This document shows positions 8,675-17,538 of a DNA stretch of 64,000 nt, piece by piece; positions within the stretch are counted from its first letter, which is position 1; the number at the start of each line of letters is the position of its first letter. The DNA comes from Bradyrhizobium quebecense. Its GTDB lineage: Bacteria > Pseudomonadota > Alphaproteobacteria > Rhizobiales > Xanthobacteraceae. The stretch lies in the NCBI RefSeq assembly GCF_013373795.3, contig NZ_CP088022.1, forward strand, positions 3,224,001 to 3,288,000. The letters run 5' to 3'. Both the position numbers and the translations under genes were made by a program. A model generated the notes under the pieces. That model was not told the DNA's origin. It worked only from the letters and a program-made list of their open reading frames with translations, and did no database searches.

Positions 8675-8905
8675 TCAGGCGACCACCAGCGTCTCGGCCT
8701 CGAACTTCGCGATCGCCTTGTTGGCGAGGCGGAGTCGGTTCAGCTCACCGCGCTGGAACAGCTTCACGACGATGCCGAGCAGGCGCTCATTGGTGGCGAA
8801 AGTGTCGGGAATGGCGCCGGATTTGCGCAGATAATTCGAGGCGATCGCGTAGGCGTCACCGACGACCTCGACATTCAGCACCTCAATCCCGCGTTCGACC
8901 AGCAT
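8675..8905 (-). CDS. Conserved hypothetical protein, 76 aa
   Basis: A 76-residue protein beginning MLVERGIEVLNVEVVGDAYA and ending in a helical basic segment (LANKAIAKFEAETLVVA). The Met at 8905 is chosen because GGAGAGGCAGGG lies directly upstream; longer upstream starts look non-coding. It is the first gene of a probable two-gene unit with the 73-residue protein. Function unknown; no transmembrane or signal segment. Confidence 0.7.
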   Translation of the reverse strand: MLVERGIEVLNVEVVGDAYAIASNYLRKSGAIPDTFATNERLLGIVVKLFQRGELNRLRLANKAIAKFEAETLVVA

Positions 8906-9093
8906 ATCCCTGCCTCTCCGTTGGGAGAGGGGATAAAGCGCGGGAAACGGCTTGGTTCCTCGCCGGGACCTATTTATTTTCGCAGGTGCAGCATGAAAAA
9001 CGCATCGGCCGGGCATGACCGATGCGTTGACTGGAGGGAGGCTGCCGGTCTTCTCAAGCGGCCGGCTTGGCTATCAGGCAAGAAGAGGAAGGC

Positions 9094-9612
9094 TCAGAGG
9101 CGATACAGGATCTGGTCGGTCCAGAAGCGCTCGAGGCGGTGCAGCGACTTGTTGAGGCTCGCGAACTCCTCGTTCGAGATGCCTCCGACCTGCTCGACCG
9201 TCTTGACGTGCTTCTGATAGAGCGCATCGACGATCTTGCGCACTTCCTGGCCCTGCGGGGTCAGACGGATGCGGACCGAGCGACGATCGACGCGCGAGCG
9301 CTGGTGATCGAGGAAGCCGAGCTCGACGAGCTTCTTCAGATTGTAGGAGACGTTGGAGCCGAGATAGTAGCCGCGCGTGCGCAGCTCGCCGGCGGTCAGT
9401 TCCTTGTCACCGATATTGTAGAGGAGCAGCGCCTGCACCGAGTTGATGTCGGCGCGACCACGACGATCGAATTCGTCCTTGATGACGTCGAGGAGCCGGC
9501 GATGCAGCCGCTCCACCAAAGTCAGGGCTTCGAGATAGAGCGGCTGCACCGGAGCTTGACCGGTAGCGCGATCAGCGGCATCCGCCGCCGTTGTCGCAAC
9601 GGCTTTCATCAT
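9094..9612 (-). CDS. ldtR: MarR family regulator, LdtR-like
   Basis: A 172-residue winged-helix protein. After a variable N-terminus it has the dimerisation helices (YLEALTLVERLHRRLLDVIK) and the DNA-binding part (TAGELRTRGYYLGSNVSYNL, then SRVDRRSVRIRLTPQG) of the MarR fold. The sequence matches the LdtR branch known from Liberibacter and other Rhizobiales, where it controls an L,D-transpeptidase gene and cell-wall stress responses. No transpeptidase gene is adjacent here. A GGGGAAG site precedes the start. Assignment to MarR is firm and to LdtR likely. Confidence 0.85.
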   Translation of the reverse strand: MMKAVATTAADAADRATGQAPVQPLYLEALTLVERLHRRLLDVIKDEFDRRGRADINSVQALLLYNIGDKELTAGELRTRGYYLGSNVSYNLKKLVELGFLDHQRSRVDRRSVRIRLTPQGQEVRKIVDALYQKHVKTVEQVGGISNEEFASLNKSLHRLERFWTDQILYRL

Positions 9613-10277
9613 GACACTTCCCCTGTTTGTCGTTTTTATCGACTTTATTTCGACGAAACTTGTGTCCCGCCTGATAGGTCCAACGTAAGGGGGCCGTTTG
9701 AATATCCGCTTAAATAAGAGAATAAAGAGATCATGAATTTAAGACAGTGAATCGTGGATTAAGCCCATGGATCAAGGACTTTTCGCAACTGTTCATTGAC
9801 GGTGGCGGGCCCCTGTTCACGCTTCGTGTGCCTCACCTGTCACATTCGGAAACAGCAGCGTCCGAATTCGAAACGGTGGCGTAACGGGTATGAGGGAACC
9901 CTTTACGGTGACCGATCGGTTACCGGAAAATTCTTCGAAAATTTTATGGGAGTGCATCGGGGCGGGACGCGCGTGGCGCGCGCAAGCGGTCCCCGTTCGT
10001 CGCCGCGGCCAGATCGGTTCCGCCGTCGGCCCGCGCAAAGCCGGCCGGCACACGCGCCGAGATCCGGTGAAATGGGTCCCGACGGCAGGTCCCGCAAAGG
10101 CGCTGCCGCGATGGGACGCCTTAAATGGGGATGCGATCTACGGCATCCACCTAGCAGAACCAGCGACGCTGTCTTCTCGTTGCGCGCACGACTGCGATAT
10201 ATTGCCAGTCACCGTGAGCTAATCGCCGCGCTGTCGCAGCCAGGCCACAGTGCATCAAGCCATCACGGCGCGCGGGC
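9613..10277. other. Intergenic region upstream of the MarR gene
   Basis: About 665 bases without a convincing gene. The part nearest the regulator (9620-9760) is AT-rich for this genome and repeats TCGAC/GTCGA-like elements (TTTATCGACTTTATTTCGACG), so it probably holds the promoter and perhaps an autoregulatory site. The remaining part has open frames on both strands but no conserved protein features. Confidence 0.4.
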
Positions 10278-10739
10278 CTATGGCGGGCGTTCGCGGGCCG
10301 ACATCCAGGCGAGCGCCAGATAGGCCGCGAGCATCGCGGCCTCGAGCCCGACCACGGTGAGGCTGCCGCCGTAGATGCCCGGAAACATCAGCTCGATGAC
10401 CGCCATGGACACCACAGTGGTCAGCCAGACCACAGCGCCCCACGGCGTCGCGAGCCAGAGCCCGACGGCGGCGACAAGCTCGATGACGGCGAAATAGATC
10501 GTGGCGGTCTGCCAGGCCATCGACTGGTTCTCGAAGGCCTCCTCCTCACCGCCGACGAAGCCCGTCACCTGGGCCCAGTGATAGAGGCCCTTGGCGACCG
10601 AGACGACGGCCATGATGCGCAGGAAGATGACGAGGCGCCGCGTCCACGCATTCTCGTCCGGCTCGATCCGGTCGGACGAGATCGCGCTCACCGAGATGGC
10701 GTTGTCCCGCGCCTGATCGCGTGCAGAGGTCTCAGACAT
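10278..10739 (-). CDS. DUF6163-like membrane protein
   Basis: A 153-residue protein with a polar N-terminus of about 30 residues and four hydrophobic segments (LVIFLRIMAVVSVAKGLY, ATIYFAVIELVAAVGLWL, GAVVWLTTVVSMAVIEL, LTVVGLEAAMLAAYLAL). This fits the DUF6163 inner-membrane family found next to hemB in Bradyrhizobium and relatives. It is divergent from hemB with about 200 bases between the starts. Function unknown. Confidence 0.75.
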   Translation of the reverse strand: MSETSARDQARDNAISVSAISSDRIEPDENAWTRRLVIFLRIMAVVSVAKGLYHWAQVTGFVGGEEEAFENQSMAWQTATIYFAVIELVAAVGLWLATPWGAVVWLTTVVSMAVIELMFPGIYGGSLTVVGLEAAMLAAYLALAWMSARERPP

Positions 10740-10895
10740 CCGAATCGCCGCATGGCGGCTGCAAAATGGGGTTCATGGCGCAGTCTTGGCCCGCCGGGGG
10801 CCCAAAATCAATCGCCGTTGCGGCAAATCAAGGGCGCCAAGAATGCAACAGGGGTGCAATAGCGGCGCAATGACGGCGCCCCTGACAGGTGATAA

Positions 10896-12011
<1,116 letters not shown>

Positions 12012-12016
12012 GGGCG

Positions 12017-12653
12017 CTACACGGGTCCAGCCGACGCGGCTGGACGTGGACCGCAGAGCGGGCGCAGCGCCTCGCGCTCGTCCTGCGACAGCACCCTCAG
12101 CGGGTAGATCGGCTCATTTGTCTCGCGCTTGAAGAACGGATGCGGCCAGGCCTTCCCGTGCAGGCGCCAGCCCAACACCTTGCCGATCACGCAGGATCAG
12201 CGGCAGGTTGAAGCCGGTCGATCCTTTCGGAGCTTCGCCGATCGCATATTTGCCGAGGATTGCGCCGGTTGGCTTGCCGAACACGTCGTCCACGCGCACC
12301 GCGCCGCCGTCGAAGGCCTGCGCCACGATTCCGACGAACGGGACGGCAGGTGTCAGCGAGTTGCCCACCGGCGAATTGCAGCAGGTGGTGTGCCATCGGT
12401 ACAGCCCTTTGGGCGTCAGCCGCAGCCCGGCGATCTTGTCATGCCCCTGCACGAAACTGAGCGACGCCGGGGCGACCTGGACGATGTCGGTCCCGCCGTG
12501 GACATCGAGCAGGTCGGCCCGGCCAACCCGATGCATGAACGCCTGGCAGTCGTCGCAGTAGCAGACGACGCGATTGGCGGCCGTCGGCGCGGCGTTCGTG
12601 ACCACGCCTCGAACCTCGCCACAGCGGCAGCGCAACCCGATCCGTGTGCCCAT
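12017..12653 (-). pseudogene. GFA/DUF6151 family protein, frameshifted
   Basis: From an ATG at 12653 with a GGGGGA site, the frame encodes a GFA-like zinc-binding domain: LRCRCGEVRG then VVCYCDDCQAF, with later WHTTCCNSPVGN. The family includes glutathione-dependent formaldehyde-activating-like proteins and DUF6151. At about 12190 the frame is lost (LPLILR then an unrelated tail ending at 12114). The shifted frame continues the expected protein: VIGKVLGWRLHGKAWPHPFF, ETNEPIYPLRVLSQDERE, then PLCGPRPAASAGPV and a stop at 12017-12019. A gain of one base or loss of two near CTGCGTGATC would explain it. Either a recent mutation or a sequence error. Confidence 0.8.
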
Positions 12654-12809
12654 ATGTCCCCCGCCGTCACACAATCTGCAGCCAACACCGAGGCGGGCGC
12701 GTCCGGCCGCCGAATCGCCGGAATATTTCGGCTAGTTAATGTTCGCGCGGACTTGGCAGGCGCGCCTCGTGCTCCCATGTCTGCCCGGGACTTTCATCGG
12801 AGGTTGGTC

Positions 12810-13367
12810 ATGTCCTACGGCAATGACGGTGGCACCTGGCGCAGGGAAGCCTGGCGCAACGACGGCGGCGTTCCCCCGCATGCGTTCGATCCGTTGATGC
12901 AGCCGGAACTGTTCCGCGGCGTGCTGACGCGGCGGGTGTTCGCGTTCCTGATCGACCTCTTCGTGCTGTCGGTGCCGGTGATCCTGGCGGTGGTCTTCAT
13001 CGCGATCTTCGGCATCGTCACGCTCGGCCTCGGCTGGGCGCTGTTCTGGCTGGTGTCGCCCGCTTCGATCGTCTGGGCCATTGTCTATTACGGCGCCTCG
13101 ATCGGCGGGCAGCACTCGGCCACGCTTGGCATGCGCATGATGGATCTGGAACTGCGCACCTGGTACGGCGCGCGCGGCTATTTCGTGCTCGGCGCCACCC
13201 ACGCGGTGCTGTTCTGGGTGACGATCTCGTTCCTGTCGCCGCTGGTGCTGCTGGTCGGACTCCTCAACGGCCGCCGCCGGCTGCTGCACGACATCATCCT
13301 CGGAACCGTCATGATCAACAGCTCGGTCCGGACCCAGGTCACCCCGGCCGCGCGGGCCTCTTATTAG
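12810..13367 (+). CDS. RDD family membrane protein
   Basis: A 185-residue inner-membrane protein. The RDD domain begins near residue 35 (RGVLTRRVFAFLIDLFVLSV: the Arg and two-Asp-type motif in helix 1), followed by further helices (GLGWALFWLVSPASIVWAIV and YFVLGATHAVLFWVTISFL) and the GMRMMDLELR motif. The start at 12810 follows a CGGAGG site; an upstream ATG at 12777 is less well placed. It lies upstream of bpt on the same strand. RDD proteins are often of unknown function, some acting in ion exchange. Confidence 0.85.
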   Translation: MSYGNDGGTWRREAWRNDGGVPPHAFDPLMQPELFRGVLTRRVFAFLIDLFVLSVPVILAVVFIAIFGIVTLGLGWALFWLVSPASIVWAIVYYGASIGGQHSATLGMRMMDLELRTWYGARGYFVLGATHAVLFWVTISFLSPLVLLVGLLNGRRRLLHDIILGTVMINSSVRTQVTPAARASY

Positions 13368-13453
13368 GCCCGCCTAAACCAATTGACCGTTAGCCTCCGG
13401 GGGGCGATGCTAACTCGGCTGCCTGTATTGTATGTGGAGCCCGACGATCAGAC

Positions 13454-14230
13454 GTGACCCAGCACTCGCGTGATACCCCCCAGTTCTATCTGACGGCGCC
13501 CTCACCCTGCCCCTATCTGCCGGGCCGGCATGAGCGGAAGGTTTTTACGCATCTGGTTGGCGACAAAGCGGGCGATCTCAACGACTTGCTGACCCATGGC
13601 GGCTTCCGCCGAAGCCAGTCGATCGCCTATCGCCCGGCCTGCGACGCCTGCCGGGCCTGCGTCTCGGTCCGGGTGGTCGCCAACGAATTCCGCCCCTCCC
13701 GCAACTTCCGCAAGGTGCTGGCCCGCAACGCCGACATCATCGGCGAGCAGCGCACGGCGGTGCCGACCTCCGAGCAATATTCGGTCTTCCGCGCCTATCT
13801 CGACCGCCGCCACCGCAACGGCGGCATGGCCGACATGACCGTGCTGGACTACGCGATGATGGTCGAGGACAGCCATGTCGAGACCCGGATCATCGAGTAC
13901 CGCAAGCGCAATGCCGACAGCGCCATCACCGGCCGCGGCGACGAGCTGATGGCGGTGGCGCTGACCGACGTGCTCAGCGACGGGCTGTCGATGGTCTATT
14001 CGTTCTTCGAGCCGGGGCTTGAGGCCCGCTCGCTCGGCACCTTCATGATCCTCGACCACATCGCCCGCGCCCGCCGGCAGGGCCTGCCCTACGTCTATCT
14101 CGGCTACTGGATCGAGGGCTCCAAGAAGATGGACTACAAGGGCCGCTTCCTGCCGCAGCAGCGACTCGCGCCGTCGGGCTGGCTGCGCGTCGACGCGTCA
14201 GGCGAGGCGCTGGCCGAGCCGCAGGACTAG
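13454..14230 (+). CDS. bpt: Arginyl/leucyl-tRNA--protein transferase (ATE1-like, Bpt)
   Basis: A 258-residue GNAT-fold enzyme that transfers an amino acid (Leu in bacterial Bpt) from tRNA to N-terminal Asp or Glu, marking proteins for ClpS/ClpAP degradation in the N-degron pathway. Family motifs are visible: [17 protein letters not shown] near the start, the Cys cluster [19 protein letters not shown], and [18 protein letters not shown] near the C-terminus. Start is a GTG at 13454. It follows the RDD gene by 86 bases and may share its promoter. Confidence 0.93.
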   Translation: MTQHSRDTPQFYLTAPSPCPYLPGRHERKVFTHLVGDKAGDLNDLLTHGGFRRSQSIAYRPACDACRACVSVRVVANEFRPSRNFRKVLARNADIIGEQRTAVPTSEQYSVFRAYLDRRHRNGGMADMTVLDYAMMVEDSHVETRIIEYRKRNADSAITGRGDELMAVALTDVLSDGLSMVYSFFEPGLEARSLGTFMILDHIARARRQGLPYVYLGYWIEGSKKMDYKGRFLPQQRLAPSGWLRVDASGEALAEPQD

Positions 14231-14250
14231 CGCATCTTCAGTCAGGCGCT

Positions 14251-15624
14251 CTAGGTGCCGAAGATCGTATCGATCAGCAGCTTCACGTTTAGGATCACGA
14301 TCAGGCCGGCGACGATCCATGCTGCCACCGCAACGGGGCGCGAAATCGCGAACGCACCCATCTTGCGCTTGTCGGACACGAAGCGCACCAGCGGGATCAC
14401 CGCGAACGGCAGCTGCATCGACAGCACGACCTGGCTGAACACCAGCAGCTGCGCGGTGCCGCTCTCGCCATAGACCGCGGCGACCACGATGACCGGAACG
14501 ATCGCGATGCCGCGCGTCACCAGCCGCTGCAGCCAGTCCGGCAGCCGTAAATCGAGAAAGCCCTGCATCACAATCTGGCCGGCCAGCGTCGCCGTCACCG
14601 TCGAGTTGAGGCCCGATGCCAGCAGCGCCACGGCGAACAGCGTCGAGGCAATTCCGAGCCCGAGCAGCGGCGACAGCAGCTCGAAGGCCTGATCAATCTC
14701 GGCGACATCAGAGTGGCCGCTCTTGTGGAAGGTCGCGGCCGCCAGCACCAGGATCGCGGCGTTGACGAACAGCGCCAGCATCAGGGCGATGGTGGAGTCG
14801 GTGGTCGCCCATTTGATCGCATCGCGCCGGCCCTCCTCGGTGCGCGGATAGGCACGGGTCTGCACGATCGAGGAGTGCAGATAGAGGTTATGCGGCATCA
14901 CGGTGGCGCCGATGATGCCGATCGCGATGTAGAGCATCTCCGGATTGGTGACGATCTCGCGCGAGGGCATGAAGCCGCCGATCACGCCGGCAATCGGCGG
15001 CGCGGCGGCGGCGATCTGGACCACGAAGCAGACCGCGATGACTATCAGGAGCCCGATCACGAAGGCCTCGAGGAAACGGAAGCCGCGGTTCATCAGGAGC
15101 AGCAGCAGGAATGCATCGAGCGCCGCAAGCAGCGCGCCGCCGATCAGGGGAATGCCGAACAATAGCTTGAGCGCGATCGCGGTGCCGATCACCTCGGCGA
15201 GGTCGCAGGCGATGATCGCGGCCTCGCAGGCGAGCCACAGCAGCAAATTCACCGGCCGCGAATAGGTCGCCCGGCAGGCCTGCGCCAAGTCGCAGTCGGT
15301 GGCGATGCCAAGCCGGGCCGAAAGCGCCTGCAGCAGGATCGCCATCAGGTTGGAGAGTAAGATGACCGACAGCAGCGTGTAGCCAAACTTCGATCCGCCC
15401 GCGAGATCGGTCGCCCAATTGCCGGGGTCCATATAGCCGACCGAGACCAGATAGCCCGGCCCCGCGAAGGCCAGCAGCCGCCGCCACCACACGCCTGTGC
15501 TCGGCACCGCAACGGTCGCGTTCACCTCGGGCAGGCTGCGCGCATGCCCGGCGTCGCCCCGCCAGCCATCTGGCACGGTATCGGCAACAGAAACAGGAGA
15601 CATTTCAGGGGTGCGAGCGTCCAT
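14251..15624 (-). CDS. mntH: Nramp-type manganese(II) transporter MntH
   Basis: A 457-residue polytopic protein of the Nramp family that imports Mn(II) with protons. The metal-site motifs are DPGNW (residues 66-70) in helix 1 and [13 protein letters not shown] in helix 6, with [15 protein letters not shown] near helix 9. The N-terminal 45 residues are polar and variable. Upstream, at 15655-15677, there are three TGCAAC/TGCATC hexamers resembling the Fur/Mur operator. Work on B. japonicum showed mntH is repressed by Mn through the Fur (Mur) protein, so manganese control here is likely. The ATG at 15624 is used; one at 15603 is also possible. Confidence 0.95.
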   Translation of the reverse strand: MDARTPEMSPVSVADTVPDGWRGDAGHARSLPEVNATVAVPSTGVWWRRLLAFAGPGYLVSVGYMDPGNWATDLAGGSKFGYTLLSVILLSNLMAILLQALSARLGIATDCDLAQACRATYSRPVNLLLWLACEAAIIACDLAEVIGTAIALKLLFGIPLIGGALLAALDAFLLLLLMNRGFRFLEAFVIGLLIVIAVCFVVQIAAAAPPIAGVIGGFMPSREIVTNPEMLYIAIGIIGATVMPHNLYLHSSIVQTRAYPRTEEGRRDAIKWATTDSTIALMLALFVNAAILVLAAATFHKSGHSDVAEIDQAFELLSPLLGLGIASTLFAVALLASGLNSTVTATLAGQIVMQGFLDLRLPDWLQRLVTRGIAIVPVIVVAAVYGESGTAQLLVFSQVVLSMQLPFAVIPLVRFVSDKRKMGAFAISRPVAVAAWIVAGLIVILNVKLLIDTIFGT

Positions 15625-15654
15625 CCGTAAAGCATGACCGATCCTTCCCGTTAT

Positions 15655-15677
15655 TGCAACTCATTTGCAACTGCATC
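15655..15677. promoter_or_regulatory. Putative Mur/Fur operator for mntH
   Basis: Three direct-repeat hexamers, TGCAAC at 15655, TGCAAC at 15666 and TGCATC at 15672, lie about 30-55 bases before the mntH start. B. japonicum Fur/Mur is known to bind imperfect direct hexamers of the TGCATC type at the irr and mntH promoters. The match is by eye; no binding evidence exists for this copy. Confidence 0.55.
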
Positions 15678-15711
15678 TAGGCTCACGAAAATGATACCGA
15701 CTGCCCGCCTT

Positions 15712-15736
15712 GTAAAGTACTGAGGAAGTGCTTTAC
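15712..15736. promoter_or_regulatory. Inverted repeat between mntH and the pspA unit
   Basis: GTAAAG-N-ACT, a 5-base spacer, then AGT-N-CTTTAC form an exactly centred palindrome of 25 bases. It lies in the divergent promoter region, directly before the TnpB-like frame. It looks like a regulator operator, but I cannot name the protein. Confidence 0.5.
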
Positions 15737-15745
15737 GTTGGATGC

Positions 15746-16228
15746 ATGATCAAGCTGCCCGTCGAGATGCCAACCGCAACGCTGCGCTACGCCCTCGCCC
15801 CTGACCCGTCGGGCATCGAGGCGATCGAGGCGACCTTTGCGGCCTATGACCGGATGATGGCGATCCTGGCCGAGGTCGCGCCGGTCGGCGCCAACCTGGT
15901 CTCGCTGCACGCCCAGGCCTACGAGAAGATCCGCAAGGAGACCGGCCTGCCCGCACGGCTGGTGACGCTCGGCCTGCGCGACCGCGCCAACTACATCGCA
16001 GGCGCCGCCGTCCGCCGGATACCGCTCGACGACAAGTTGTTTGCGATCAAGGGCCCAACTTCACTGACCATTAGCACTGTCAGCGGACGCGTCTTGGTGC
16101 CGTTCGACGTGCCGGGATATGTCTCGGGCTGGGAAAGCCCCTTCCCGGCGCATTTGATCTCGGATGGACGCGGCTACGAAATCCACATCGCCGTCAAATC
16201 GAAATCAGCACAACCGGAGGAGAAGACC
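15746..16228 (+). pseudogene. TnpB-like N-terminal lobe, in frame with pspA
   Basis: These 161 codons resemble the N-terminal (WED/REC) half of IS605-type TnpB proteins: YDRMMAILAEVAPVGANL, then LHAQAYEKIRKETGLPARLV, SLTISTVSGRVLVPFDV and AHLISDGRGYEIHIAV. In TnpB the RuvC nuclease domain (GVDLG start) would follow at this point. Here the sequence instead runs, with no stop, through KSKSAQPEEKT into the Met of PspA. All nuclease residues are absent, and no transposon end or guide-RNA-like element was recognised. It may be an insertion relic whose stop was lost, or a real extended first domain of PspA. The pspA ribosome site is embedded in its last codons. Confidence 0.6.
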
Positions 16229-16876
16229 ATGCTTCACGAAGGCATCCTTGCGCGCATGGGCCGGCTTCTTGCCGCCATCGCAAGCCAGACCATCGACAAC
16301 GTCGAGAGCAACAACAAGGTCGCGCTGGTCAAGCAGGCGATCCGCGAGATCGACGCCGGCGCCGACGAAGCGCGCTACGCGCTCGGCAAGTCGCGCGCCG
16401 AGGAATTCCGCTTGAAGAGGCGGCGCGAAGAACTGGATACCGAAACGGCGAACCTCAACGAGAAGATCCGTCACGCACTTGCGGAAAGTCGCGAGGATCT
16501 CGCGCGCGCCGGTGTCGCACGGCAAATTGACCTGGAGTCGCAGGTGATCGCGCTGGAACGCGCGATGGATTTCATCGAGCTCGAGATCGACGAGCAGACC
16601 AAGGCGCTGCAAGCCATGCTCGGCGCGCGCCGCGAGGCAGAGGCGCGATTAGCCGATCTCGAACAAAGTCTGATCCGCGAGGCCAAGGACGAAACCAGCC
16701 GGGGCCCATCGACGACCAATACATTGAGTGCCGAACGCGCCATGGCGGCGATCGCCCGGGTCACCGGTGTCCCCGCCTCCAGCGTGCTCGGCGACAAGGA
16801 GCTTGACGAACTCGATCGCCTGCACCGCGAAAAGGAAATCGCGGCGCGGCTTGAAAGGATCAAGTCAGAAAAATGA
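16229..16876 (+). CDS. pspA: PspA/IM30 family membrane-stress protein
   Basis: A 215-residue coiled-coil protein of the PspA/IM30/Vipp1 (ESCRT-III-like) family, which polymerises on the inner face of the membrane during envelope stress. The visible signature is LARMGRLLAAIASQTIDNVE at the N-terminus, then long charged helices (LKRRREELDTETANLNEKI, LERAMDFIELEIDEQTKAL). The ATG at 16229 has an ideal CGGAGGAGAAGACC ribosome site. The frame is also open upstream into a TnpB-like segment, so a longer 377-residue product from 15746 is possible. The stop overlaps the next start by four bases, so it is coupled to yqiJ and yqiK. Confidence 0.88.
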   Translation: MLHEGILARMGRLLAAIASQTIDNVESNNKVALVKQAIREIDAGADEARYALGKSRAEEFRLKRRREELDTETANLNEKIRHALAESREDLARAGVARQIDLESQVIALERAMDFIELEIDEQTKALQAMLGARREAEARLADLEQSLIREAKDETSRGPSTTNTLSAERAMAAIARVTGVPASSVLGDKELDELDRLHREKEIAARLERIKSEK

Positions 16877-17535
16877 GTGCAGTTGGCGACATTCTGCTCG
16901 CCCCGGACGTACGGCCCTTCGCGGTCGCGGCTGCGATCATGGTGGCACTTGGCGGTATCGAGCTGCTGACCACCATGGTCGGACTTTCGATCAGCGAACT
17001 CGTCGGCAAGGATTTCGCGGTCGAGGCCGAGAGCCACAACGCTCTCAGTGGCCTGTTTCTCTGGATCAACGCCGGGCGGCTTCCCCTCCTGATCCTGATC
17101 ATCCTGATACTTGGCATATTCTCGATCGGAGGCTTCCTGCTTCAGGGACTGGCGCATGCCGCAGGCACCGCCATTCCTGTCTCGATTGCCGCCGTGATTG
17201 CCGCCGCCGGCAGCATCCCTGTCATCAGAAATGCGAGCCGCGGCCTCGCCCACATCATTCCGCGCGACGAGAGCTATGCGGTCAACGACAGCGACTTTGT
17301 CGGCAAGGTCGCAACCGTGTCGGTCGGCCCGCTCGATCAGGGCCTCCCCGGCAGGGTCCGTCTCAAGGATGTCTTCGGCAACTGGCACACCGTGTCGGCG
17401 CGGGCCAGCGCAGAGTCCGAGGCATTGCCGGTCGGCGCCAGCGTGTTGCTGGTCGACCGCGATGCCAAAGGATTCATTGCGATCGCCGCTCCTTCCGACC
17501 TCATTGAACAACAACAATCTTCCAACAGGGCATAA
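16873..17535 (+). CDS. yqiJ: YqiJ-like OB-fold membrane protein
   Basis: A 220-residue inner-membrane protein. Hydrophobic segments lie near residues 15-35 (FAVAAAIMVALGGIELLTTM), 75-95 (LPLLILIILILGIFSIGG) and 100-120. They are followed by a soluble OB-fold of the NfeD type (FVGKVATVSVGPLDQGLPGR and GNWHTVSARA). YqiJ proteins occur next to the flotillin YqiK, as here, and probably assist its assembly in membrane microdomains. It overlaps the pspA stop by four bases and ends three bases before yqiK. The role is inferred from the conserved gene pair. Confidence 0.85.
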   Translation: MSAVGDILLAPDVRPFAVAAAIMVALGGIELLTTMVGLSISELVGKDFAVEAESHNALSGLFLWINAGRLPLLILIILILGIFSIGGFLLQGLAHAAGTAIPVSIAAVIAAAGSIPVIRNASRGLAHIIPRDESYAVNDSDFVGKVATVSVGPLDQGLPGRVRLKDVFGNWHTVSARASAESEALPVGASVLLVDRDAKGFIAIAAPSDLIEQQQSSNRA

Positions 17536-17538
17536 CAT

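Noticed and set aside
9796..10323. A 175-codon plus-strand frame upstream of the DUF6163 gene
   Set aside because: Composition is Arg/Ser/His-rich and unlike neighbours; no conserved feature and no ribosome site.
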